Shown one piece after another: positions 17,526 through 25,188 of a stretch of 64,000 nucleotides of DNA. The stretch covers positions 257,165-321,164 of the forward strand of contig CAWAUO010000011.1 in assembly GCA_963785245.1 (NCBI GenBank), in the 5' to 3' direction. Positions within the stretch are counted from its first letter, which is position 1, and every line of letters starts with the position of its first letter. This stretch comes from JAHEEL01 sp963785245 (GTDB lineage Bacteria > Actinomycetota > Acidimicrobiia > Spongiisociales > UBA5794). The translations under genes were made by a program, and so were the position numbers. The notes beneath the pieces are model-generated. The model ran no database searches. It was not told the origin of the DNA and was given only the letters and a program-made list of their open reading frames with translations.

Positions 17526-18449
17526 ATGGCCGAGCAGGTCTTGATCATCGGGTCCGGTCCCGCCGGTCTCACCGCAGCGATCTACGCCGCCCGCGCTGAC
17601 CTCGCACCCGTCATGATCGAGGGGATGGAACGAGGGGGGCAGTTGATGCTCACCACCGAGGTTGAGAACTATCCCGGATTCCCGGACGGCATCATGGGTC
17701 CCGAGTTGATGGACGGGATGCGCAAGCAGGCCGAACGGTTCGGCACCCGCATCGTCTCCTCTGACGTCACCACGGTCGACCTCTCAGAACGTCCGTTCAA
17801 GGTGTGGGTCGGTGACGACCTCTACGAGTCGCAGAGCCTCATCATCTCGACCGGAGCCTCGGCACGCTGGCTCGGCATCCCAGGGGAGGAGAAGCTTCGC
17901 GGTTACGGCGTCTCGGCCTGTGCGACCTGCGACGGTTTCTTCTTCCGTGACCGAGAGATCGCCATCGTTGGTGGAGGCGACTCTGCCATGGAAGAAGCGC
18001 TCTTCCTCACGAAGTTCGCTTCGAAGGTGACGATCGTGCACCGTCGCGACGAGTTCCGGGCCTCGAAGATCATGGCCCAGCGGGCGATCGACCATCCGAA
18101 GATCGAAGTGATGTGGAACACAACGGTCGACGAGGTACTCGGTGACGATCTGGTCACCGGTCTCACCGTGACGGACACCACAACCGGTGAACAGTCGGTC
18201 TTGCCCGTCGAGGGCTTCTTCCTCGCCATCGGCCACGATCCGAATACCAATATCTTCCAGGGCCAGCTGGAGTTGGACGTCGCGGGATACGTCGTCACCG
18301 AGTCCGGATCCACCGTCACGTCGGTCCCGGGCGTCTTCGCTGCCGGAGATGTCGTCGACCACTACTACCAGCAAGCGGTGACCGCTGCAGGGATGGGTTG
18401 CCGGGCCGCGATCGATGTCGAACATTGGCTCGATAGGGTCGGGGCCTAA
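17526..18449 (+). CDS. trxB: Thioredoxin reductase
   Basis: TrxB transfers electrons from NADPH through FAD to thioredoxin. The 307-residue product shows the FAD site GSGPAGLTAAIYAARA near the N-terminus, the redox centre CATCDG near residue 137, the NADPH site GGGDSAMEEA, and the C-terminal GVFAAGDVVD. trxA follows 58 bases downstream, as in mycobacteria. Confidence 0.97.
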   Translation: MAEQVLIIGSGPAGLTAAIYAARADLAPVMIEGMERGGQLMLTTEVENYPGFPDGIMGPELMDGMRKQAERFGTRIVSSDVTTVDLSERPFKVWVGDDLYESQSLIISTGASARWLGIPGEEKLRGYGVSACATCDGFFFRDREIAIVGGGDSAMEEALFLTKFASKVTIVHRRDEFRASKIMAQRAIDHPKIEVMWNTTVDEVLGDDLVTGLTVTDTTTGEQSVLPVEGFFLAIGHDPNTNIFQGQLELDVAGYVVTESGSTVTSVPGVFAAGDVVDHYYQQAVTAAGMGCRAAIDVEHWLDRVGA

Positions 18450-18507
18450 TCCAATCCATGTGAGCTCCCGAAGGGACGGGCGCTCCGACAATCACGAGGG
18501 AGTCAAG

Positions 18508-18834
18508 ATGGGACAGAACACCGTCACAGGGACCGATGCCACGTTTGCGGAACTCATCGGTTCTCCCCTACCGACACTGGTCGACTTCTGGGCTGAGTGG
18601 TGCGGGCCGTGCAAGATGATGGACGGACCGCTCGAGGAGATCGCCGGAGACCTGGCAGGGAAGCTCCAGATCGTCAAGCTCAACGTTGACGAGAACCCGG
18701 CGACCGCCATGCAGTTCGGCGTCATGAGCATTCCGACCATGATCGTCTTCCAAGCGGGCCAGGAGCAGAAGCGCCTGGTTGGTGCCCGAAGCAAGGCTCA
18801 ACTGGAGTCCGAGGTCGCTTCGTTCGTCTCCTGA
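18508..18834 (+). CDS. trxA: Thioredoxin
   Basis: The 108-residue product has the active site WAEWCGPCKMM and the conserved cis-proline segment SIPTMIVFQ. The start is ATG 18508, because GAGGGAG lies just upstream; a longer frame would overlap the trxB end. It is the substrate of TrxB encoded next to it and serves general cytoplasmic disulfide reduction. Confidence 0.97.
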   Translation: MGQNTVTGTDATFAELIGSPLPTLVDFWAEWCGPCKMMDGPLEEIAGDLAGKLQIVKLNVDENPATAMQFGVMSIPTMIVFQAGQEQKRLVGARSKAQLESEVASFVS

Positions 18835-18859
18835 CCGGGACCGGCCGGGAGACGGAATC

Positions 18860-19822
18860 GTGAGGCTCTATCACACTGGCGACCGCGGGGAACCGGTCCG
18901 AGACATCCAGCGACGTCTGACGGACCTTGGCGTTCTGGTCGTCGTCGACGGAACCTACGGTCCACGGACGGCCGACTCGGTCGCTCAGTTCCAGGAATCG
19001 AGGGGACTTCCGGCCGATGGCATCGTCGGCCCCGACACCTGGCGGGCACTTGTCGAGGCCGGGTTTCGTCTGGGCGATCGGATGCTATATCGTCGTTCAC
19101 CGATGATGCGAGGCGATGATGTCTCCCGTCTTCAACGGAGCCTCGGATCGCTCGGATTCGATGCCGGGAAGGTAGACGGTCTCTTCGGGCCGGACACGCT
19201 GCGGGCGGTGCTTGACTTCCAGCGCAATCGCGGGATGTCCGAGGACGGGATCGCCGGGCGCGAGGTGGTCGACGAACTCCTCCTCATGGCCAAGGCAACG
19301 GACAAACCCGGTCGCGAGGAGGTGCGCGACCATGCCTGGATCGACTCCCTCCCGCGCCCGATCACCGGAGCGCGTATCTTCGTGGATCCGGCAGGCGTCG
19401 ACCCGCCCGATTCGGAGAGTACCTGGGCGGTTGCCACGCACCTCACCTCCGAGATCCAGCTCGCCGGGGCACGCGCCCTGCTCTCCCGGAGCGTCGATAC
19501 CGCCCCCTCCGAACGCCTGCGTGCCGGACGGGCGAACCGGCACGACGTACACGTCGTCGTATCGATCACCGTTCCGTCCGACGGAATCGAGGGCGTGTTC
19601 TACTTCGGGACCGCACTCAGCACCAGCGAGGCCGGTCGCACCATCGCCGTCCACCTCGGCCGCCACCTCGACCTCCCACCACTCCCCCGTGCCATGCCGC
19701 TGCTCAAGGAGACCCGATCGCCGGCCGTCGTGATCGCGGTCTCAGATCCACAACCGGAACTCGGCACAGCAATCGGCCGGGCTGTCGTTGACCTCTATGC
19801 GGTGGGGCCGGACGAGGACTGA
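18860..19822 (+). CDS. cwlM: CwlM-like peptidoglycan-binding pseudo-amidase
   Basis: The 320-residue product lacks a signal peptide and so is probably cytoplasmic. It has two peptidoglycan-binding-1 repeats (about 5-65 and 78-140) and a C-terminal amidase_3-like domain. The catalytic zinc ligands appear lost: the DPGHGG motif reads FVDPAGVDPP, the SIHxN histidine segment reads VVSITVPSD, and the ending VELG is VIAVSD. In Mycobacterium CwlM, encoded at the same place, controls MurA rather than cutting peptidoglycan. A regulatory role is inferred. GTG 18860 follows GGGAGACGGA. Confidence 0.85.
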   Translation: MRLYHTGDRGEPVRDIQRRLTDLGVLVVVDGTYGPRTADSVAQFQESRGLPADGIVGPDTWRALVEAGFRLGDRMLYRRSPMMRGDDVSRLQRSLGSLGFDAGKVDGLFGPDTLRAVLDFQRNRGMSEDGIAGREVVDELLLMAKATDKPGREEVRDHAWIDSLPRPITGARIFVDPAGVDPPDSESTWAVATHLTSEIQLAGARALLSRSVDTAPSERLRAGRANRHDVHVVVSITVPSDGIEGVFYFGTALSTSEAGRTIAVHLGRHLDLPPLPRAMPLLKETRSPAVVIAVSDPQPELGTAIGRAVVDLYAVGPDED

Positions 19823-19895
19823 GTCAGAAGTCACCGGTCGCCAGTGGGCAGTCGCCAGTAGGAACGTACCGCTCGTTGCGGCAATCAGCGGCGTC
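19823..19895. repeat. Short intergenic repeat of GTCGCCAGT type
   Basis: The 73-bp gap between the convergent cwlM-like and parB genes holds AGTCACCGGTCGCCAGTGGG followed by CAGTCGCCAGTAGG. The GTCGCCAGT motif occurs twice 13 bp apart, and a related CAGTCGCCA run lies after aapP at 48818. No stable terminator stem is obvious. Confidence 0.55.
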
Positions 19896-20750
19896 CTAGG
19901 CGAAGAGTTGGCGGTAGATCTGCTCGAGGTGTTCGAGCGAACCGTACTTGATGACCATCTGGCCACCATCGCCGCGGGTCTTGATCGTGACCCTGGTTGA
20001 GAGGCGTTCCGACAGACGCTCCTCGAGTTCGAGGATCGCGGCCGGGCGCATCTCGGGAAGCCTCTGGCGCTTCGGAGGGTCTTCGCCCTCCCGATCCTTC
20101 ACCGCGTCTTCCACGGTCCGTACCGACCAGCCTTCGGCGACCGCTCGCTGTGCGATGTGGACGGCGTACGCCTCGTCGTCAAGCGACAGAAGCGCTCTGG
20201 CGTGGCCCGCGGACAACTCTTCTCGTTCCAACATCCCCTGGATCGGCGCCGGAAGCTGAAGAAGTCTCAGTGTGTTCGTGACGGCGCTCCGACTCTTGCC
20301 GACCCGGTTCGCTACCTCTTCATGGGTCATGCCAAAATCTTCCAGAAGATTCCGATAGGCTGCCGCCTCCTCGAGGGGAGACAGGTCCTTGCGCTGCACG
20401 TTCTCGATCAGCGCCTCACTGAGGTGCCGCTCGTCGCTCTCAACCGAGCGAATCACCGCAGGAATCGAGCGCAGACCGGCAATGGCCGCAGCCCGGAGCC
20501 GACGTTCGCCGGCGATCAGGACATAGGTTCCCTCCGGGTCCCCCGGTCGAACCACAATCGGTTGGAGGACCCCGACTTCGGTGATCGACGCAGCCAACTC
20601 TCCGAGTGCGCCGTCGTCGAAGTGCACCCGCGGCTGCTGGGGATTCGGGGCGATCTCGGAGAGCTCCACCTCCGCAAATCCGACCGATGGATGGTCGACC
20701 GGGATCAGCGCATCGAGGCCCCGCCCCAGTCCGCTCTTACGTGCGGCCAT
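19896..20750 (-). CDS. parB: Chromosome partitioning protein ParB
   Basis: ParB is a CTP-dependent clamp loading at parS sites near the origin. The 284-residue product has GLGRGLDALIP at the N-terminus, the CTP-binding GERRLRAA box, and the helix-turn-helix (MTHEEVANRVGKSRSAVTNTLRLL). ATG 20748-20750 with GGAGA upstream is chosen; it overlaps the parA end by 14 bases. A parS-like site sits inside the nearby rsmG gene. Confidence 0.97.
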   Translation of the reverse strand: MAARKSGLGRGLDALIPVDHPSVGFAEVELSEIAPNPQQPRVHFDDGALGELAASITEVGVLQPIVVRPGDPEGTYVLIAGERRLRAAAIAGLRSIPAVIRSVESDERHLSEALIENVQRKDLSPLEEAAAYRNLLEDFGMTHEEVANRVGKSRSAVTNTLRLLQLPAPIQGMLEREELSAGHARALLSLDDEAYAVHIAQRAVAEGWSVRTVEDAVKDREGEDPPKRQRLPEMRPAAILELEERLSERLSTRVTIKTRGDGGQMVIKYGSLEHLEQIYRQLFA

Positions 20751-21510
20751 GTCTCCTCCGAAACTCTCGTGCCAGTTCTCGATATGCGATCGCTCCCCGC
20801 GACATCGGGTCGTAGGCCTCGATCGGCTCGCCGTAGGATGGCGCCTCCGAGAGACGAACGGTGCGCGGGATAACGGTTCGGTACGTGGTCTCGCCGAAGT
20901 GTTCTCGGACCTGGGCGACCACATCGGCGGCGAGCGTCGTCCGGCCGTCATACATCGTCAGGATCACGCCCTCTACCTCAAGCTGAGGGTTGAGGTTGCG
21001 CTGGACGAGTTGCACGTTCCGCAGGAGTTGGCTGACACCTTCGAGGGCGTAGTACTCGCACTGGATCGGGATCAGCACCTCGTCGGCCGCCGCGAGTCCG
21101 TTCACGGTCAATAGGCCGAGCGACGGGGGGCAGTCGATCAGAACGAAGTCGTAGTCGTCAAGAATCCCCTTGATCGCACCACCGAGGCGAGCCTCCCGGG
21201 AGAACATCGAGACCAGTTCGATCTCGGCTCCCGCAAGCTCGATCGTAGCGGGAACCACGAAGAGGTCTCGGACCGACGATGGTTCGACGATGTCCTCGAT
21301 CGGTACATCTTCGACCAGGAGATCGTACGTCGAGTACTCGATTGCCGACCGATCGATTCCGAGGCCGCTCGTCGTGTTCCCTTGAGGGTCCAGATCGACG
21401 AGGAGGATCCGTTCTCCTTGAAAGGCAAGGCCTGCGCCAAGATTGATGGCGGTCGTGGATTTGCCGACGCCGCCCTTCTGGTTGGCGATGGCGACAGTGA
21501 TTGCGGGCAT
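20737..21510 (-). CDS. parA: Chromosome partitioning ATPase ParA
   Basis: ParA is a Walker-type ATPase that moves ParB-parS complexes over the nucleoid. The 257-residue product starts MPAITVAIANQKGGVGKSTTA, with the deviant Walker A KGGVGKST, then DLDPQGN (A') and VLIDCPPSLG (B). It lacks a long N-terminal extension. Its start overlaps the rsmG stop by one base (TGATG). Confidence 0.97.
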   Translation of the reverse strand: MPAITVAIANQKGGVGKSTTAINLGAGLAFQGERILLVDLDPQGNTTSGLGIDRSAIEYSTYDLLVEDVPIEDIVEPSSVRDLFVVPATIELAGAEIELVSMFSREARLGGAIKGILDDYDFVLIDCPPSLGLLTVNGLAAADEVLIPIQCEYYALEGVSQLLRNVQLVQRNLNPQLEVEGVILTMYDGRTTLAADVVAQVREHFGETTYRTVIPRTVRLSEAPSYGEPIEAYDPMSRGAIAYRELAREFRRRHGRT

Positions 21511-22175
21511 CAGGCGGGGTTCCCGTCCTTGGTTCGCGAGTCGGTCCGCGTCATCCTAAGGAGCCATGCGGGGGAGTCAAGGACCCCGTGCCCGGTAGAC
21601 AGCACGTCGATGACGGTTCCCGATGGCGGATCCGGCAGTGAGACCGGCTCTGTGCTCCGGCTGAGGCCAACGACCGCACACCCGCCCGACTCGAGCCGGG
21701 GTGTCGCTACGGTCAACGCCCGATCGGGCCTGAGGGAGCCGCGGAAGACGATTGCGGGCCATAGCGTGCGCATCTGGTCGATATCGGACTGCTCGACCGC
21801 CACATTCTGGAGTCCGAGGACGCGCGCGGCGCGTCGAGCGAGGACGCAGCGACGTTCGGATCGGTCAAGAAGTGTGACGGCGGTCTCGGGATAGACGATC
21901 GCGAGTGGGATTCCCGGCAATCCCACTCCTGCCCCGACATCGAGGAGCCGCTTGGGTGCCGCCGACCAGGCCGCGGCGAAGGTGAGCGAATCGGCGACGT
22001 GCCGGTCCACAATCCGGCCGGTCTCGTCCGGGCCGATGCCGCCGGCTTCCGCTCCTTCGCTCGCCAACCAGGTCGCGAAGCCGGCGAGTTGGTCTCGTTT
22101 CGCTGGATCGAGGGAGACGCCGGCCCATGCCGCCGCCCGATCGAGGCTGCCGACGGCATGTTTCCCGTGAAACAT
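21510..22175 (-). CDS. rsmG: 16S rRNA (guanine-N7) methyltransferase RsmG
   Basis: RsmG methylates a guanine in the 530 loop of 16S rRNA. The 221-residue product shows the SAM-binding LLDVGAGVGLPGIPLA and the conserved VFRGSLRPDRALTVA region. ATG 22175 is four bases after the jag stop. The first codons coincide with a parS-like palindrome, so this coding start also serves DNA segregation. Confidence 0.94.
   Translation of the reverse strand: MFHGKHAVGSLDRAAAWAGVSLDPAKRDQLAGFATWLASEGAEAGGIGPDETGRIVDRHVADSLTFAAAWSAAPKRLLDVGAGVGLPGIPLAIVYPETAVTLLDRSERRCVLARRAARVLGLQNVAVEQSDIDQMRTLWPAIVFRGSLRPDRALTVATPRLESGGCAVVGLSRSTEPVSLPDPPSGTVIDVLSTGHGVLDSPAWLLRMTRTDSRTKDGNPA
22159..22174. promoter_or_regulatory. 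parS-like ParB-binding site inside rsmG
   Basis: The 16-mer TGTTTCCCGTGAAACA matches the universal parS sequence TGTTTCACGTGAAACA at 15 of 16 positions. It overlaps the first codons of rsmG, about 1.4 kb from parB and 4.4 kb from the dnaA-dnaN spacer. ParB binding is inferred. The single mismatch lies in the central CpG-flanking position. Confidence 0.82.
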
Positions 22176-22179
22176 CGGG

Positions 22180-23073
22180 TCAGGCGTCGTCGGTGCTGCT
22201 CTCGATCTTGGCAATGACCACGGCGCGGCGGGGTTCGTCGCCCTCGGAGTACGTCCGAACGCCGTCAAACGTGCCGGCGGCGTCATGAACCACCTTGCGG
22301 TCTGCGGCGTTCATCGGCTCGAGCATCATCTCCCCGCCGTTCTCGAGCAATTGCTCGACCAGCTTGGAGGTGTAGATGGTGAGTGCCTCACGACGTCGTG
22401 CGCCGTATCCGGCGATGTCGATACGCATGCGGGGTGCCCCGAACGTGCGGCGCTGAACCGTCGTGCGGGTCAGCTCAAGCACCGAGTACATCGTCGCACC
22501 CTTGGGGCCGACCAGGGCCTCGGTCTGTTCTCCGACCACGTCGAGGTAGAGCACCTCGTCTTCGATACGGGTCTGGACCTCGCCGTCAAGACCGAACGAG
22601 CCCAACAGACCGGAGAGAAACTCTTCAGCTACCTTGGCCTGGTCCTCAATCGATGACTCTGGTTTGTCCTTCTTGGGTTCTTGTATCCCGTTGTTGTCCA
22701 TGGGGCGACGCTCCTTCGGGGGTCGGTTCTTCTTCTTGTCTGCCGGCGGCTTCTGCTGCTTCTGCTGCTTCGCTTGCCCGGAAGGCTTGTCCTTCTTGGC
22801 ATTGCGGCCGTCTCCCCGCCCGCTGGAGTCCTTCTGCTTCTGTCCGCTCCCGTTGTTGTCCGACTTGGCCCCGCGCCGACCCCTGCGGTTCCGCTTCCGG
22901 GGCTTGCGTGACACCTTCACGATTGCCGATCGCCCGCCGACGCCCAGGAACCCGGCTTTCGGCTGCTGGATCACCTCGACCTGTGCGTCGTCGGTCGATT
23001 CAAGTTCTAGTTCGTTCAGCGCGGCCTGCACCGCTATCTCTACCGTCGTTCCGGTAGCTTCAACCCACTCCAT
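22180..23073 (-). CDS. khpB: KH/R3H RNA-binding protein Jag (KhpB)
   Basis: The 297-residue product has a Jag_N domain (about 1-55), a long Lys/Gln/Arg-rich linker (55-140), a KH domain with VGPKGATMYSVLEL, and a C-terminal R3H-type segment (ADRKVVHDAAG). KhpB binds RNA and influences cell division and wall synthesis in Gram-positives. It lies three bases after yidC, the usual arrangement. The linker is longer and more charged than usual. Confidence 0.93.
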   Translation of the reverse strand: MEWVEATGTTVEIAVQAALNELELESTDDAQVEVIQQPKAGFLGVGGRSAIVKVSRKPRKRNRRGRRGAKSDNNGSGQKQKDSSGRGDGRNAKKDKPSGQAKQQKQQKPPADKKKNRPPKERRPMDNNGIQEPKKDKPESSIEDQAKVAEEFLSGLLGSFGLDGEVQTRIEDEVLYLDVVGEQTEALVGPKGATMYSVLELTRTTVQRRTFGAPRMRIDIAGYGARRREALTIYTSKLVEQLLENGGEMMLEPMNAADRKVVHDAAGTFDGVRTYSEGDEPRRAVVIAKIESSTDDA

Positions 23074-23076
23074 CGT

Positions 23077-23952
23077 CTATTTCCTCCTGCGGCGGTTCTT
23101 CTTCTTGCTGGCATTCTGCGATGGTCCGTTCGCCCCGGTGGCGCCATCGTCCGGCGTGTCGGCCGGAAGTGCCGGCTTCTTCTTGTCGTCGTCTCCCCCG
23201 GCGTCCATCCGTAGGATCAGGGCCTGTTGCCCGATCCGGAAGAGGTTGGACGTTGCGAAGTAGATCCCGAGACCTGCGGTGAGCGTCCAAGAGATGAAGC
23301 CGAAGAAGATCGGCATGATCTTCATGGCGTTCTGCATGGACTGTGCCGTTTGCGACTGCTCGCCATCCGGCTTCTTGCTCGTTCGTGTGGTCTGCACCTG
23401 CTGATAGAAGCCTGCGGCCACGATGATGATGATCAGAAGGACATAGGGGACCGCGTTCAGCGGTGTGAGGTCACCGACACTGCGGATCGCATCCGGGACA
23501 ACCGAACTGGGGGAGGCCGTGAGGTCCATTCCCAGGAACATGTGATTGATGGCCTCGGTGCCGTCACCAATGTATTTGGAGAATGCCTCGGTTGTCCCGT
23601 CCTCGACCTGGATGCTCCGTAGCACCGAGAACAGACCGAACCAGATCGGCATCTGGACGATCAAGGGGAGGCACCCTGCGGCGGGGTTGACGCCACGCTC
23701 CTGGTACAGGGCCATGAGTTGCTTGTTCAACTCCTCCTTGTCACCCTTGAGTTCCTTCTGGAGGCGTTTGACTTCCGGTTGGATCTCCTGCATCGCCTTC
23801 ATCGAACGCGTCTGCTTGAGCGTCAGGGGGAACAGAACGAGTGAGATCGCCAACGTGAGGAGAATGATGGCGATCCCAAGATTTGGAATAATCTGGTAGA
23901 AGAAGTTGAGGACCCCACCGAGGAGGTCGAGGAGCAGGTTCCAGGGATTCAC
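23077..23952 (-). CDS. yidC: Membrane protein insertase YidC/OxaI
   Basis: YidC inserts membrane proteins, alone or with SecYEG. The 291-residue product has the Oxa1 core: first helix (NLGIAIILLTLAISLVLFPL), a charged coiled hairpin (EIQPEVKRLQKELKGDKEEL), then NPAAGCLPLIVQMPIWFGL, and a Lys/Arg-rich tail that could touch ribosomes. It starts at GTG with a four-base overlap to yidD. Confidence 0.95.
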   Translation of the reverse strand: MNPWNLLLDLLGGVLNFFYQIIPNLGIAIILLTLAISLVLFPLTLKQTRSMKAMQEIQPEVKRLQKELKGDKEELNKQLMALYQERGVNPAAGCLPLIVQMPIWFGLFSVLRSIQVEDGTTEAFSKYIGDGTEAINHMFLGMDLTASPSSVVPDAIRSVGDLTPLNAVPYVLLIIIIVAAGFYQQVQTTRTSKKPDGEQSQTAQSMQNAMKIMPIFFGFISWTLTAGLGIYFATSNLFRIGQQALILRMDAGGDDDKKKPALPADTPDDGATGANGPSQNASKKKNRRRRK

Positions 23953-24239
23953 GCGTCGCTCCCAGCGTTCGTGTTGTTGTTCTTGTGTTGGCCAGGCTCA
24001 GGGACGGGATCGTATCCACCCTCATGGAACGGTTGGCAACGTCCGATGCGTTTGACGGCCATCCACGAGCCGCGACCGGCCCCATGGAGGCGAATCGCGT
24101 CGTATCCGTACTCTGAGCAGGAGGGATAGTACCGACAATTCCCGCCCATGGCGGGAGAAAGCACCTTCTGGTAGCCCCGAACCACCACCATGAGGATTCG
24201 TGCGGCCGGCGATGGCGTCGGTTCCTTCACGGCACTCAT
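23949..24239 (-). CDS. yidD: Membrane protein insertion efficiency factor YidD
   Basis: The 96-residue product shows the YidD signature: a membrane-surface amphipathic helix (ILMVVVRGYQKVLSP), CRYYPSCSEYGYDAI and the C-terminal RIGRCQPFHEGGYDPVP. It assists YidC. The Asn-rich tail is unusual but low complexity. It overlaps rnpA and yidC by four bases each. Confidence 0.95.
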   Translation of the reverse strand: MSAVKEPTPSPAARILMVVVRGYQKVLSPAMGGNCRYYPSCSEYGYDAIRLHGAGRGSWMAVKRIGRCQPFHEGGYDPVPEPGQHKNNNTNAGSDA

Positions 24240-24553
24240 CGTGGACCAGCCACCTCTCCCGAGGTGATCGCTTCTCTCAGGCGGCGGGTCAGCTCGTCGA
24301 ATCCCATCGTCGCCACACCCGGAGATGCGATCACGATGTATGCCGTATTTGCCTGGAGCTCGACCTTCATCATGGCCTCCCTGAGGCGCCGCTTTGCTCG
24401 GTTCCGTCGCACGGCGTTCCCGACACGGCGAGCCGCGACGAACCCGACCTGCGGTGGACCGAGCGATCCCGGGGCACGAAGCACGGTGATTCCTCCCGAG
24501 CGACTCGCGGTGCCGGAGCGAAAGACGGTGGAGAACCGCGTCGCCGGCCTCAA
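24236..24553 (-). CDS. rnpA: Ribonuclease P protein component
   Basis: RnpA is the protein cofactor of RNase P. The 105-residue product has FSTVFRSG near the N-terminus and the RNR motif AVRRNRAKRRLREA. The only suitable start is a TTG at 24551-24553 without a good ribosome binding site, just 22 bases after rpmH, suggesting coupling to rpmH. A CDS start within that 22-base gap is the only alternative. Confidence 0.92.
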   Translation of the reverse strand: MRPATRFSTVFRSGTASRSGGITVLRAPGSLGPPQVGFVAARRVGNAVRRNRAKRRLREAMMKVELQANTAYIVIASPGVATMGFDELTRRLREAITSGEVAGPR

Positions 24554-24575
24554 CGAGACGAACGGTCGTCCGGTG

Positions 24576-24710
24576 CTAGGCAGTGAGCTGCCGCCGGCCT
24601 TTGAGGCGACGACGTTTGATCACGGCGCGCCCGGAACGAGTCCGCATGCGAGAGCGAAATCCGTGCTTGCGCTTTCGGCGACGCACGTTGGGTTGGTAGG
24701 TACGCTTCAT
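24576..24710 (-). CDS. rpmH: 50S ribosomal protein L34
   Basis: The 44-residue product MKRTYQPNVRRRKRKHGF... is the standard L34 sequence, with the Arg/Lys-rich GRAVIKRRRLKGRRQLTA tail. It is the first gene of the leftward rpmH-rnpA-yidD-yidC-jag-rsmG-parA-parB run. A 6-bp hairpin (GGTCGC-GCT-GCGACC, 24733-24747) lies in its leader. Confidence 0.98.
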   Translation of the reverse strand: MKRTYQPNVRRRKRKHGFRSRMRTRSGRAVIKRRRLKGRRQLTA

Positions 24711-25002
24711 TGTGAGGTATCCCCGATTGGGAGGTCGCGCTGCGACCGGGAAGATTCTGGACGACACGATTCTACGCCGCTCTCCGTCCTATCCGTCTCG
24801 ACATCGCCAGAGCGCGAAGTCCAACGAAGGATCGCGAAATCCAGCGTTCGTCCGCGAAACATCGCAGCGCCTCGTTTTGGGGCGAATCGCTCCTCGAATC
24901 CGATAGTGGGAATTATTCCCAGTCCCGGAAACCCATGTCCCTTCTGCTTTTCCTCCGATGGCCGCCCGAACCCGTCGCGACCTACCGTCAGATTTCCCCG
25001 TC
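24711..25002. other. Divergent rpmH-dnaA intergenic region, left part
   Basis: No gene is seen in this stretch. It holds the rpmH leader hairpin (24733-24747), a candidate -10 for rpmH on the minus strand (TAGAAT, 24769-24774), several scattered copies of a GCGAAATCCA/GCGAAGTCCA-like word (24820-24850), and an AT-rich palindrome TGGGAATTATTCCCA at 24907-24921. The palindrome could be an operator or part of the origin. Confidence 0.6.
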
Positions 25003-25032
25003 TTGCCGGTGGCTTCGTTCTCTCCATATACT
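25003..25032 (+). promoter_or_regulatory. Candidate sigma-70 promoter for dnaA
   Basis: TTGCCG (25003-25008) and TATACT (25027-25032) are separated by 18 bases, a good match to the primary-sigma consensus. Transcription would start near 25039, leaving a leader of about 150 bases. That leader contains a 7-bp hairpin (CCGGAGA-AACA-TCTCCGG, 25066-25083) and the DnaA boxes, allowing autoregulation. Confidence 0.6.
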
Positions 25033-25126
25033 CGCCGCCGGTCGTGAGTGACCCCCCGTACCTCCCCGGAGAAACATCTCCGGTTCTGACGGCTGAAGGG
25101 GCAAGCGCTCGGACCGACGAAAGGAT

Positions 25127-25159
25127 TTCTCCACACCCTGTGGACAGGTATGTGGACAT
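25127..25159. promoter_or_regulatory. Three DnaA boxes with 12-bp spacing upstream of dnaA
   Basis: TTCTCCACA (25127-25135, plus strand), TGTGGACAG (25139-25147, reverse of CTGTCCACA) and TGTGGACAT (25151-25159, reverse of ATGTCCACA) each differ by one or two bases from TTRTCCACA. Their starts are exactly 12 bp apart, with the first inverted relative to the others. They lie 30 bases before the dnaA start, suiting autoregulation or origin function. Confidence 0.75.
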
Positions 25160-25188
25160 GATATTGAGAAGGAAGTGGGGCATTTCGG

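Noticed and set aside
22999..23290. Short frames in the jag/yidC overlap region
   Set aside because: They are shadows of the Lys-rich linker and tail codons of jag and yidC.
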